Below, one piece after another: positions 34,075 through 44,368 of a stretch of DNA of 64,000 nucleotides; the first letter of the stretch is position 1; each line of letters begins with the position of its first letter. Origin of the DNA: Babesia bovis T2Bo (taxonomy: Eukaryota; Apicomplexa; Aconoidasida; Piroplasmida; Babesiidae). The notes beneath the pieces were generated by a model. It worked only from the letters and a program-made list of their open reading frames with translations. It did not search any database and was not told the DNA's origin. The stretch spans positions 1,473,001-1,537,000 of the forward strand of contig NC_010575.1 of the NCBI RefSeq assembly GCF_000165395.2. Reading direction: 5' to 3'. A program made the translations under genes and the position numbers.

Positions 34075-35880
34075 TTAGGGTGTTTTGTTAACTATTATGC
34101 CTCCTGCTATGACATCAGGGCCGACCTTAAGAAGTATTCTACTGAGTAGTGGTATCCATGGACGTTGTGCTTCTGTGCTAGCCACCATATCAGGAGCAAC
34201 GCTTTTTGCATTCTCCAAGGGCAGTGATTGGACGTATACTGGTGCTATAAGTTGTAGCAGCAATACACCTTCCTTACCAGGGCCGAGTGATGTAAGTCGC
34301 TTCCAGGTACCGGTAGTTGCGCGCTCCCATACTGACAGTACTGCTCCAGATCGTTGGAAGCAACCGATGAAAACCTCAAGGTCGAAGCCTAGTGTCAGCC
34401 TATGGCGTGCTTTTGGAGACACGAACACCTGGCAGATTACCCGTTGGGTCTCACTAATGAAAGCGAGTCCCGAGCGAATACTCCCGAAAGTACCCTTGTC
34501 AACTAACAACCGATCACCTGCAAGCGCTTGTACTTCCTGGTCACGCAATATCATGTTATCAACAAAGTCGTACGCATATGCTGAAGAGGCCTTGGTGAGC
34601 TTCATCTGAGTCATAAGTGATGACAAGTCCGTGTCATTATCCGGTATTGGCTCTGACACATCACATTGATTTGTTGGCAGCAGGCTGGACATTTCACTGC
34701 AGGTCACCGGGTTACCACTTGGTAAGGACACCAGCTTAGAGGGGGTACGTATTTTAGTTTCCATAAAACAGGAACATCCAACCTGCTTCTTGGAATTTTC
34801 CCACATATCAAAAATGTGGCCTACGATAGCATCGGGAGGCGTCATTATACTGTTTTGTGTATGACTTCCTCTCACTGTCTTACGAGCAACCTGGCGCAAA
34901 GCTTCTACCAGTGAAGTTCCAGATCCCCATGAATCATCACGTTTAACTAGATTAATTCCATTTAATCCTGATGTGGGTATAATAGTGATAGACGTTGACC
35001 CAGTAAATGGTTTTGTGAGCTCTTTAACCCGGCTTTCAGCCTCTTTGTACATCTGGACATCTTCTAATCTATCCACTTTGTTCACGCAAATGATAAATTC
35101 GCGAACTCCTAACGCCCACAAAATAAAAAGGTGTTGCTCAAAGTAGCCATATTTATCTTCTTTTAAAAAGTCCAAAATATCCACCACTACTATAGCTGCT
35201 CTTGCAAATGATGCGCCTTTAACCAGGTTTGCTATTAAATCATGGTGTCCTGGAGTATCGATAAAATCTATTTTCACGTTCACAGGATAAGTGACAGCCA
35301 TTTCTTCCGTTGGCGATCCTGCGTTACTTTCACTAGGTTCCCTCAAGTTTATAATAGCGGACGCTTTTGTCGGATCTATAGTTATCCCACGGGCTCTTTC
35401 ATCTTCACCTTGGTCTAGGATCCAGGCCATGTCGCTCTCTCTAAGTAATCTGGAATCTACTGCTCCTAGCAAAGTCAGTAGGTGTCCTAATAGAGTAGAT
35501 TTTCCTACATCTACTCGCCCACAGACCACTACATTTAAGGATGTAATCGTACCTGATTGGACGGCCTGTGTTCTTGTTACTGCTTTATTCTTTCCAGTCA
35601 ACTTGTCTAGTGGAGCTACAGTACTGGAATCTCCAGTGGCATACGAAGCATTTGATTCGCTACCATGATATACAGTGCCAGATGGCTTAGGTTGCAGTTG
35701 TTTAGAGTTCGTTTTAGTGGCTGTTGTATGCGATTTGTTATATCCCTGGGTCTTTGCTCCCGCTGATTTAGTCTTCTTTTGCCCGCTGACTACGAAATCA
35801 TCGTAATCATAAGCATCATCATCGGTATATGTGTAGCTATCATCGCTTTCGTAGGATTCATAGCGCCCTCCGGCTGCCAT
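34075..35880 (-). CDS. HBS1-like translational GTPase (eEF1A superfamily)
   Basis: Single exon, 602 residues from the ATG at 35880; seven upstream in-frame codons begin with TTG. The N-terminal 40 residues are Tyr/Asp-rich, a feature of HBS1 N-termini. The GTPase domain begins near residue 120: P-loop GRVDVGKST (the usual His after Gly is Arg), ERARGITID switch I, DTPGHHD (G3) and NKVD (G4). A C-terminal beta-barrel domain III follows, ending SRILLKVGPDVIAGGIIV. HBS1 works with Pelota/Dom34 to rescue stalled ribosomes. eEF1A itself is excluded by the divergent motifs and N-terminal extension; eRF3 is the main alternative. Confidence 0.75.
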   Translation of the reverse strand: MAAGGRYESYESDDSYTYTDDDAYDYDDFVVSGQKKTKSAGAKTQGYNKSHTTATKTNSKQLQPKPSGTVYHGSESNASYATGDSSTVAPLDKLTGKNKAVTRTQAVQSGTITSLNVVVCGRVDVGKSTLLGHLLTLLGAVDSRLLRESDMAWILDQGEDERARGITIDPTKASAIINLREPSESNAGSPTEEMAVTYPVNVKIDFIDTPGHHDLIANLVKGASFARAAIVVVDILDFLKEDKYGYFEQHLFILWALGVREFIICVNKVDRLEDVQMYKEAESRVKELTKPFTGSTSITIIPTSGLNGINLVKRDDSWGSGTSLVEALRQVARKTVRGSHTQNSIMTPPDAIVGHIFDMWENSKKQVGCSCFMETKIRTPSKLVSLPSGNPVTCSEMSSLLPTNQCDVSEPIPDNDTDLSSLMTQMKLTKASSAYAYDFVDNMILRDQEVQALAGDRLLVDKGTFGSIRSGLAFISETQRVICQVFVSPKARHRLTLGFDLEVFIGCFQRSGAVLSVWERATTGTWKRLTSLGPGKEGVLLLQLIAPVYVQSLPLENAKSVAPDMVASTEAQRPWIPLLSRILLKVGPDVIAGGIIVNKTP

Positions 35881-36302
35881 TTTTACACTCCCAGGTGTCA
35901 ATGGCGGTATGATGTGTCGTTAATACCTAAGCCTTCAGGGCCAAATGGCCCCTATATATTACACCTATATAATTTGTTTAGTCATGTTTTATACCGTACA
36001 TTGACTGCTTTTATGCGGGGTACTATTCAGTTGCAATTCACCCGCTACACCTGTGGTTCCCCGAGTGCCAAAGACACCAGTTGGTTTATTTTGTCATTCC
36101 CCGGGGCAATACTAGAACGTAGTGGACCTGTTATTGGTATCTAATCTTGTTGAGTTGTTCTTGTGGTATAGATTACATGAAAGTGATATGAAATTGTGTG
36201 TCCTTCCATGTGCTGATCATCGGCGTTGAGCTGATGACTGCTATAATTTCCCAAATGTGGATGTATTTGTTCTTTTATGTCACCTTTTTATACAGTTAAG
36301 CA
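35881..36302. promoter_or_regulatory. Divergent intergenic region
   Basis: Between the starts of the HBS1-like gene (-) and RRP1 (+). Expected to hold both promoters. No specific element seen. Confidence 0.4.
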
Positions 36303-37778
36303 ATGGATGATCAAACTGTGCAGAAGCTATGCCACATGTTGGCTAGTTGCGAGGAGTCAACTCGATCGCAGGCCCTCAACAGTATCTCCGAATTGTTCTC
36401 TGAGGTCACATGTCTTGTGGACGAGTTAACTTTACTAAAGCTGACTAAGGCTTTATATTTCATGCTATGGTTGACGGATAAACCTCTAAAAGTTAGGAAG
36501 GTTGCTGTCACCATTGCTGATTCTCAATCACATTTTGTTGATAGACGCAATAGATTTGCATTTTTCGATGCTTTATTTAAGTCCATGTCCATGGAGTGGC
36601 CTAATCTGGACAAGAATCGTGTAGACAAGATGCTATTGTTCGTTCGTATAGTTTTGGCTGCACTATTGGAGCTACTTAACAACGGAAAATGGGACTTGAA
36701 TGAGATTAATCGCTTCAATGATATCGTATTGAATAAAGAAGGCATATTTCACAAACGCAGTGCTGGATTGGCATTTCAATTTATTCAAGTATTTTTTGAA
36801 GAGTTTGAGGCCAACCGTGTTGAATTTGACAAAACAAACTCGTGGTCTGAGTTAAGTGCTATTGGTTACCTCCACTTAATGAAACCATTTCTGCATCTTA
36901 CATTGCTGAATGACAATCGCCATTTGATGAAGACCTTATATATGTACGTATTAAGTCGTGCTGCTGATATCGCTGGTGCTCCTACGGATGGCTATAAGGT
37001 CCTGTTGAATAGATTTTCTCAGGCTTCATTCGCCAGTAAATATAATGTGAAGTTGGTCTTAGAACCCTTACTAGAGCAGTATAGTAAAATAGACTGCTCT
37101 GACGACGAGCTGGACGCCCATGCTAAGGAGGCGGTAGCATCCATGGAGGCATCAATTAATGATGCCGGCAACAACCACGTTAAAACCCGTAAAACTAAGA
37201 AAAGTGATGTTGCTGAGGAGGAAGACGTTGCCCCGAGTCTAGTGGATGTAACCGATGAATTGGAAGCTGATGACTACAGCATAGATGAGGAGGATGACGG
37301 TTACATCAGCCTTGCTGAAGCCTTTACTCCGCGTAAAAGTAATCGTAAATTCGGCAAACATTTGAAAGAAATTGCTACTTTGGACACACTTCGGAAGTAC
37401 CTGCTGTCTTCTAAGCAAGACAAGCATCATCTATTGGATAAGCTGAATTCACCCAGATTAAGAAGGCAGATGACGCTATTGTCGTTACATAACATAAGGC
37501 TATTGAATCCTGACCGCAGGTTCAAATGTGCTCGCAAGTTGCACAGGATTATGACTATCACGGATACTGTTCAAAACATGCCTAGCAAACGTCGTTCCAT
37601 TGACGTTGCAAAGGCACTTCACAACATTAAGCATGCAAAGCCGGAGAAATCTATTGTCCGCAAGCGCAAAAGCAAGGTCACTGAACCCAAACACGTTGTC
37701 TTCAATTTAAAAAACAACCAAGTCGCCACCATACCCAAGAAGGCAAAGAGCACCCTCACCATGCCGATGTGGTATTGA
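36303..37778 (+). CDS. RRP1: Ribosomal RNA processing protein RRP1/Nop52
   Basis: Single exon, 491 residues. The first 220 residues match the Nop52 domain: LASCEESTRSQAL, then KLTKALYFMLWLTDKPLKV, FFDALFKSMSMEWPNLDKNRVDK and the VLAALLELLNNGKWD helix. The rest is an acidic stretch (about 300-345) and a long basic C-terminal tail rich in Lys/Arg, as in nucleolar proteins. RRP1 takes part in 60S subunit assembly and processing of 27S/ITS1 pre-rRNA in yeast. The gene is convergent with the NFU gene, with 173 bp between stops. Confidence 0.88.
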   Translation: MDDQTVQKLCHMLASCEESTRSQALNSISELFSEVTCLVDELTLLKLTKALYFMLWLTDKPLKVRKVAVTIADSQSHFVDRRNRFAFFDALFKSMSMEWPNLDKNRVDKMLLFVRIVLAALLELLNNGKWDLNEINRFNDIVLNKEGIFHKRSAGLAFQFIQVFFEEFEANRVEFDKTNSWSELSAIGYLHLMKPFLHLTLLNDNRHLMKTLYMYVLSRAADIAGAPTDGYKVLLNRFSQASFASKYNVKLVLEPLLEQYSKIDCSDDELDAHAKEAVASMEASINDAGNNHVKTRKTKKSDVAEEEDVAPSLVDVTDELEADDYSIDEEDDGYISLAEAFTPRKSNRKFGKHLKEIATLDTLRKYLLSSKQDKHHLLDKLNSPRLRRQMTLLSLHNIRLLNPDRRFKCARKLHRIMTITDTVQNMPSKRRSIDVAKALHNIKHAKPEKSIVRKRKSKVTEPKHVVFNLKNNQVATIPKKAKSTLTMPMWY

Positions 37779-37951
37779 GCAGTGAACGGTAATACGCACG
37801 CTGCACGGTACCTTTCCGGTAAATGCATTGCATAGGAAAGCAATGGCTAGTGGCCCCGTTTGTGCCACGCAAACTCCTGTTGGCATATACTGACATCACG
37901 TCCAACAACAGCGTACAGATATAGTTAATATTTACGCGATTATTATGATCA

Positions 37952-38471
37952 CTAGTAATCACTGTCTTCGTCTGTGCTCGATATTACAAAGCCTTCTTCG
38001 TCACAGTTCATGACACCAGTGACATCATCTAGGTAGTGGCACAGCGTACCCTGTATCATGTGCTTTAGTGTAATGTCGCTTTGGGCACAGCCTACACAAG
38101 CACCGCTAAGGCGTACGTAAACAAACCCTGAAGCGGTGTTAAAAGAATTCCAGTCTATGTACAGGAATTAACATTAACCTACCAGTTTCCGGATCATATG
38201 ATATAAATGACACATCGCCACCGTCCTGTCTTACCACCGGAGCAATGCGCTTGTCAATCAAAAGCTTGATTGAATCCACTACTTCAAGATCAGCTTCACT
38301 GTAACTGCTGGGTACCACTGCACGTTCTCTTGTCGATAAGTAGCGCCGTGAACATGTAACCAGACTTGAAGAGTTCATAGTTTCATTATTTAACGGTCTA
38401 AATACACCGTGGCATGTATATCTGACGGGAGAACGCAACAACCTCTGGAAGGCATTTAACACGAACGACAT
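37952..38471 (-). CDS. NFU-type Fe-S cluster scaffold
   Basis: Two exons, 38471-38183 and 38127-37952, with a 55-nt intron; about 154 residues. Residues 1-45 are basic with few acids (MSFVLNAFQRLLRSPVRYTC), a likely mitochondrial transit peptide. The NifU C-terminal domain follows: VDSIKLLIDKRIAPVVRQDGGDVSFISYD, then the cluster-binding CxxC in GACVGCAQSDITLKHMIQ. It ends with an acidic tail. NFU proteins deliver 4Fe-4S clusters to enzymes such as lipoyl synthase. An apicoplast paralogue is the alternative, but there is no signal peptide. Confidence 0.88.
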
Positions 38472-39140
38472 CGTTGCTAGAGTTATCCAGTGAAGATATT
38501 ACTCTATGATACAGCACATCTGTAGTGTGTAACTAGCATGTTAGTTATATGCCTAAATTAGTCAAAGGTGCAGTATTATTGCAGCTGCTCGCCAGGGTGT
38601 AACATGTCTATGCCTGCTTGGTGGGTAAATATACTGGTCCCCTTCTGACCTATTTACTACATATAAATAGTATGTTTTGTTGATATATTTAGAAACCAAA
38701 TATACTGTTTCCCAACCGTTACAAGTGCTATTGTATTGCTTTTTATACCAATTGTGACCATCTGCACGTTCTGATGAGTAATTAATCATACTTACTGCTT
38801 TATAAGACGCTATATTACTTTGGATAGGATATATACTGGAATGTGTGGTATGTACTAATTGAATAGGCTCGATTATGGACATGTTTTGTCTTTTTAGGTG
38901 AGGTAAGCCTGGAAGTAAACGAGCTTTAACGATATTTGGCCCTATCTTGTATAATGATACTTACACAAGACTACGTAGTGATTATATAATATAATGCTAG
39001 AACTATTTCGAGGCTCCATCTTGTAAATAGTCCATAGTATACTCTTCTGTAGCTCTACCTTCATATGATAACATTACGAATCTACAATGGAAAAGAATTT
39101 GGATGCATAGGATGAAAGTTTTGTTCAATACTGATCAACA
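38472..39140. promoter_or_regulatory. Divergent intergenic region
   Basis: Between the NFU start (-) and the F-box/ankyrin start (+). A 106-codon minus-strand frame (38562-38882) has no recognisable domain and is treated as unsupported. AT-rich; presumed promoters only. Confidence 0.35.
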
Positions 39141-42100
39141 ATGGCTAAGGACGTGAATGGATGGTTTTCGCTATGGACCCGTACTACGGAGTCGGGGGAT
39201 CAGGAGAATGAAGCCATTGGCGCCGATTCTTCGAAAGAAAGTAGCGATGATGATGTATCTAATGTTGAAGCCAGTAATTGCATTACACTTGGCTACAGGT
39301 TCTGCCCTAATATTACAGAATTCGATCTATCCGGTATGACAGGTTACAACCTGCTGGGTGACGAGTACACGATGACATCGCAACTATTACGTGATTGTGA
39401 TCCCAATATGGCACATGTACATACACCATGTCGAAGTACTGCGGATAACCACACTCCGCACACCAGTAGGTCTACGGGCTTCCATACCAATGGTATAGAC
39501 CGTCTATTGAACCAGGCATGGGTCAATGAAGAAACATTAAGAGATGTGGTAACCAGGTACCATCTCGACATTAGTCTGCCTATGCACGAGGTACTAAGTG
39601 CACAGGAAAGAATTGAAAATATGTCTCAATCGGCCTCGGACATTCCGCGACTGATTAATTTCATATATTCCGATACACGCGACCATGTTAACGATTTCCT
39701 GTCCCAAGGCGATCGCACAAGAATGGCAAGGACACGCGCCTTCATGGACGAAGGGGCTGAAACCCCGGGGTCTCACAATGGGAATGCAAACAATGCCATA
39801 TGGTCATATGTTATTGAACATCTGGAGCCATTCCTCGACTTGCACAGCCTTTTAATGCTACGGCAGACCTGCCGAGTGCTTTACAGGCACTGTTACCAGT
39901 TGAATCCAAACCAAGAGCTTTGTTTCCGTGGTTTTGCAGGGTATGACATGGATATAGTCCTAACAGAGGTGTTTCCACTTGCAATTAAAGTGCTAAACAT
40001 CCCTCATGATGCAAAGTTGTCGTTGGACTTTAGCACGTGTCATAATTTAAAAGATATATCGTTGATACAGATGCTATTAAACCGTATTGGCCCACATACT
40101 AACTCTAGCATACACAATCTATGCAAACGAATGAAGTCAATATCCCTGGACTACTGTAACCAACTGACTGATAGTGGTCTTGAGATCCTACTGGGCACTA
40201 GGTTACCATACCTCGAAATATTGAGCATCGTTTGCTGCAGGAACGAGAATATATCAGGTGTTCCATTTTGCAAGCTTTTGAGCATAGAAAACTGGCCAAA
40301 TTTCAGGCATTTTAATTGTAGCTTCAGTAATGTGACATTGGAGCCCATAGAGGCTGTGGGTAAATTCATAAACAACGTGGTTAATGATCACAGCCGGCTG
40401 GACACGCCTCACGGTTCCTGCAGGAGTATACTCCTAGGGTATGCGCCTACTCCAGATACTGATGAAAGCGACGCCGGTACCAAGTCGTCACCTGTGGGTT
40501 CAGTTTCAACCGATGTGGCACCTCCGGATGCTTACAGAACTGCATCGCCACTGTCCAATTGTAAGCTAGAAATCCTAGGGTCTCGGGGTGGCCGTATGTT
40601 CCTAGATAAACACGGCTTTGAGACTGAGCTCATGGCATTCGCAAAAGCTGTTAAGACCAAGGATACCAAGTTATGTTCGTCGTTAACAAGACGCGTCCAA
40701 AGAAAGCTTGAGGAACTTGGTAACCACAGTAACGATCCGTGTCTCAAGCTATTGTTGCACAGGGGCTCTGAACTGTTGGTCAACTGTCCAATTGTCCAAT
40801 ATGACAGCGACAGCTGTACTGATGTGTGGACCTTGCCCATATCGGTCACAGTTACTAAGGACGATCTAAACACTTGCAACCTGCTAATACGTCGCGGAGC
40901 ACGTGTTAATGTCTGGAACTACAGTGGTAAAAGCCCACTGTATAGGGCATGTGAAATGGGAAGACCCAAGTTTGTAAAGCTATTGCTTAGAATGCAACAG
41001 GCACCTATACCACTGGGTGATAGTGATCTATCCCCCCTCAGCATATGCATTAAAATGCGCCATACGCAATTCCTAGCGCAGCTTATAGCCGCTGGGATAC
41101 CGGTAAATATAAAGAGTCCACATGTACGAACATTTAAGTCGCCACTGTACGTAGCCTGCGAGGCAGGAAGCATCGCATCTATTCGTATGTTACTGGAAAA
41201 TGGAGCCGATACCAATTGGCTATATCATGGACGCATTAGTGTAACTATGATGGCTTACACCAAGGATAGTTCCTGGCTGCCTTTGTTTGTGCAATATGGA
41301 GCCGGTAAGTCCTTGAAGAAAAGAGCGGTGCTCACGGACGTATTAAGCTGTGCCATCAGTAATAACGACCTGAATGCAATACACTTGCTTATAGACGCAT
41401 ATCCAGACTTACTGCAGCGACAGCATAACGTGTGGTCCAATCCTGTAATACAAGCGGCCAGGATAGGCAGATACGACGTACTCAAAACGTTGCTAGAAAA
41501 GGGTGCTGATATAAACCAAACTGATGTTAACAGGGTAAGTGCAGTGCATATAGCAGCAGAGGAAGAACAAGTTAAGTGTCTATCGATGCTAATTGAGAAT
41601 AACGCCAACCTAAATGGACAGGACTCCAATGGGAGAACGCCACTATACCTCGCAGTGGTGGAGAACAAGGCAACATCGGCCGCTATGCTTTTGGATAACA
41701 AGTGCAATCCTAACATTGCAGAATATACAAATGGCGAGACGCCATTAATGGCGGCTATACGCACACGCAACGAACGTTTGGCAATGATGATACTGGATAG
41801 AGCCCAAAAACTTAAACTGGAGATAGCAGATACCATGGGCAGAAGTGCATGTATATACGCGCTATACTTCGACCTTGTCGCGGTGGGAGAGGCTATCTTG
41901 AATAGGTACCTCCAACACATACCCAAAGCCAATGTTACAGAAATACGATGGTTCGCTGCTATATACCAGGATAGAATAACATCAAACTGGTCTAATGGAA
42001 AGGAACTTAGGCGCTATGTAAACCGATATAGAAGACTCAATGAGAAGGACATTAGAGAAAACGGCATATCCTTCGCAGGGAAGTGGCGCAACACCTTCAT

Positions 42101-42152
42101 GGGCCGCTGGGTAGACCAGCTCAGAGGAATATTCACCATCCAAACCAAATAA
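39141..42152 (+). CDS. F-box-like, leucine-rich and ankyrin-repeat protein
   Basis: Single exon, 1,003 residues. The first 210 residues are polar and not recognised. Residues about 219-255 resemble an F-box (EHLEPFLDLHSLLMLRQTCRVLYRHC), followed by LRR-like segments around 330-370 (MKSISLDYCNQLTDSGLEILL, the cysteine-containing LRR style of F-box proteins). From about 560 to 930 there are about nine ankyrin-type repeats, for example GKSPLYRACEMGRPKFVKLLL, ASIRMLLENGADTNW, VLKTLLEKGADINQTDVNRVSAVHIAAEE and GRTPLYLAVVEN. This suggests a substrate receptor for a cullin-RING ligase, with LRR and ankyrin surfaces binding targets. The ankyrin call is firm; the F-box is weaker and needs a profile search. 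Confidence 0.78.
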   Translation: MAKDVNGWFSLWTRTTESGDQENEAIGADSSKESSDDDVSNVEASNCITLGYRFCPNITEFDLSGMTGYNLLGDEYTMTSQLLRDCDPNMAHVHTPCRSTADNHTPHTSRSTGFHTNGIDRLLNQAWVNEETLRDVVTRYHLDISLPMHEVLSAQERIENMSQSASDIPRLINFIYSDTRDHVNDFLSQGDRTRMARTRAFMDEGAETPGSHNGNANNAIWSYVIEHLEPFLDLHSLLMLRQTCRVLYRHCYQLNPNQELCFRGFAGYDMDIVLTEVFPLAIKVLNIPHDAKLSLDFSTCHNLKDISLIQMLLNRIGPHTNSSIHNLCKRMKSISLDYCNQLTDSGLEILLGTRLPYLEILSIVCCRNENISGVPFCKLLSIENWPNFRHFNCSFSNVTLEPIEAVGKFINNVVNDHSRLDTPHGSCRSILLGYAPTPDTDESDAGTKSSPVGSVSTDVAPPDAYRTASPLSNCKLEILGSRGGRMFLDKHGFETELMAFAKAVKTKDTKLCSSLTRRVQRKLEELGNHSNDPCLKLLLHRGSELLVNCPIVQYDSDSCTDVWTLPISVTVTKDDLNTCNLLIRRGARVNVWNYSGKSPLYRACEMGRPKFVKLLLRMQQAPIPLGDSDLSPLSICIKMRHTQFLAQLIAAGIPVNIKSPHVRTFKSPLYVACEAGSIASIRMLLENGADTNWLYHGRISVTMMAYTKDSSWLPLFVQYGAGKSLKKRAVLTDVLSCAISNNDLNAIHLLIDAYPDLLQRQHNVWSNPVIQAARIGRYDVLKTLLEKGADINQTDVNRVSAVHIAAEEEQVKCLSMLIENNANLNGQDSNGRTPLYLAVVENKATSAAMLLDNKCNPNIAEYTNGETPLMAAIRTRNERLAMMILDRAQKLKLEIADTMGRSACIYALYFDLVAVGEAILNRYLQHIPKANVTEIRWFAAIYQDRITSNWSNGKELRRYVNRYRRLNEKDIRENGISFAGKWRNTFMGRWVDQLRGIFTIQTK

Positions 42153-42191
42153 CACACAATATATAAAAATTGTTTAAATCTGTAGCATACC

Positions 42192-43935
42192 ATGACTAAA
42201 AGCAAGTCAGAGGCCAAAGCTAAGCTTCTTGCTGAAAAACGTGAGAAGCAAGAGCGGAAGGCACGTAAAAAGCTTCTGAAATCCACCAAAGAAGCTGATA
42301 TATCAAATATCATCAAGAGCTACCGATACACACACAGTATAAGTGATAAAGGCAGACTCGTTGAAGTGGAAGGTGGCCGTCCAACACCCAGAGCAAGCGC
42401 CACCTTCACACCTTGGCTAAAGTAGGTCCATACTGGAACCAACACACTGCCAACAGCGACCAAGCGATACTCTTCGGTGGTGAATTCTATGACGGTGTAG
42501 AAGTCACTGTATACAACGATGCATTCATCTACAATGGCGCCAAGAACGAATGGCGCCTGGTAGATACTGCTGCCAAACCACCTCCCAGGTGCGCCCATCA
42601 AGCAACTGTCTACGGGTTAGTCCCTTTTATGTAAATCAAGTCTACGGTACAGAAACTACCTTTATATATTCGGAGGAGAATACACTACGCTGAATCAGTT
42701 CCATCATTTCAATGACATGCATAGGCTATGTCTAAAATCGCATATTTGGGAGCCTGTAGAGATGACAGGTCAAGTGCCAACGTCACGCAGTGGCCACAGG
42801 ATGGTGGGTGCATTGTTTGTGTAATACAATCTCTAGGTAACCTGGAATGGTCACTGGGTTCTCTTCGGCGGCTTCCACGATACAACACGCGAAATCCATT
42901 ACTACAATGATCTCTACTTATTTTCGTTTAAGGATTGCTCCTGGAAAAGAGTTTGCCAACGCCGGTTTGCAGGTGCTATTCCAGAACCGCGAGCTGCGTG
43001 CATATTACTGGCACCTAAAAATGGTATGCTCTTAGCCGTCTACCCTTTGGTAACAATTTACAGCTAACAAGATACTCATGTTTGGAGGCTTTACCAAGGT
43101 AAAGGATACAGACAAAAGTGTGGCAGGACAGTATCACCATGTACGTTGTATGCAGTACTAGGCATTCACTGCAGGATTCTTGGCTAATAAACATGGACCT
43201 TGTCCTCCAAGAAGATATGCTTGTATGGGAAAAAATCAGTACTAAAAGCAGACCTGGCTACTCTATAGGTTGGAAATTGTTAATACAAATAATTAGATTC
43301 CAGGGTTTGGCGTTGCCAACTACAAGACTTTCGGAGTTGTATTTGGAGGTGTATCAGACTCCGATTCCGGAGGGACGTCATTAAAGTCTACGTTCTACAA
43401 CAACTGCTACTCAATCAACGTCGAGCAGAAGTAAGCGCAGGAAGACGTTGTATGATTCCTACAGGAAATGGTACCCTATTGTAACAAACGATAACACGGA
43501 AAATAGCGGAGATATGGAAAATGAGGAAACCCTTGCGAGTAAGTGATATACCGACATATGCTAAAGTAAGCAGAAAAGATGAGTAACGTGACACTGGCTG
43601 CAAGCCCACCGCCCAGAATGAACTCGCATGTAGTAGTATTTGGGAACACCATGTACGTGTATGGCGGTATCGTTGAACAAGGATCCGTTGAAATGACACT
43701 GAGCGACATGTGGTCATTTGACTTGTTAAAGAAGTAAGTGAGAAACAATATAGCATATAGCCTCAGGGATGGGTGGAAATGCATAGATCAAGGATATAAC
43801 TTCCGGGATGTATACAAGGGTGAAATAGATATGGAAGAAGAGTCGGAATCAGATGAAGATATTCCAAGCGAAGAAGACGAAGATGTAGATATGTCTTCAG
43901 ATGATTACATGTCAGATTCCTCGGAAGATGAATAA
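42192..43935 (+). CDS. KLHDC4-like Kelch-repeat protein
   Basis: Ten exons: 42192-42421, 42457-42615, 42653-42803, 42837-43023, 43064-43140, 43175-43268, 43304-43430, 43465-43538, 43574-43733 and 43767-43935; nine introns of 33-40 nt; 475 residues. The start is a Lys/Glu-rich helix (KAKLLAEKREKQERKARKK). Kelch blades follow: ILFGGEFYDG, YLYIFGGEYTT, WVLFGGFHDTTREIHYYNDLYLF, KILMFGGFTKVKDTDKS, GVVFGGVSDSDSGG and MYVYGGIVEQGSVEMTLSDMW. The chain ends with a Glu/Asp/Ser-rich tail. Motif order and spacing match animal KLHDC4/yeast Kel3 closely. Function is poorly known; the beta-propeller implies protein binding. It starts 39 bp after the F-box/ankyrin stop. Confidence 0.88.
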
Positions 43936-44368
43936 GAATCTCGTAATGTCCTCATTAGCCACTGTGTCGCCGGATCTATGTTCATCTACAGCGCAACATA
44001 GGAATAAAAATGCATATTTACTGCAAATGCCATCGATTCGCAGCGCAAATGTCCCGTGGTACATATAATCAACGCGCGTTATATACATCATTACACACAA
44101 GGAATAAGCTATAAAAACAGGATATCGCAGCTAAAGGCACTGGGATTTAGTGTAAATTTGACTTATCCAAAATTTTGATGTGTCGAAACGGTGATATATA
44201 CAACGTCAGCTACTGCAGCATGAAATATATAGGTAGGGGTCGTAACATATCCCCAAGGCGCCACACATATGACAACATCACTAACAATCCTTCCATTCTT
44301 TTTGCTATAGCAGCTTAAAGTAAACAACACCCAATATTCCAATTCAAAAAGAATTTCAAAAGCTCATA
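43936..44368. promoter_or_regulatory. Upstream region of pyruvate kinase
   Basis: Non-coding between the KLHDC4-like 3' end and the pyruvate kinase start, both plus strand. It should contain the promoter and 5' leader of a highly expressed glycolytic gene. No specific element identified. Confidence 0.4.

Noticed and set aside
38562..38882. 106-codon minus-strand frame between NFU and the F-box/ankyrin gene
   Set aside because: No domain, no targeting signal, composition explained by AT-rich DNA; not enough to call a gene, though a lineage-specific protein remains possible.
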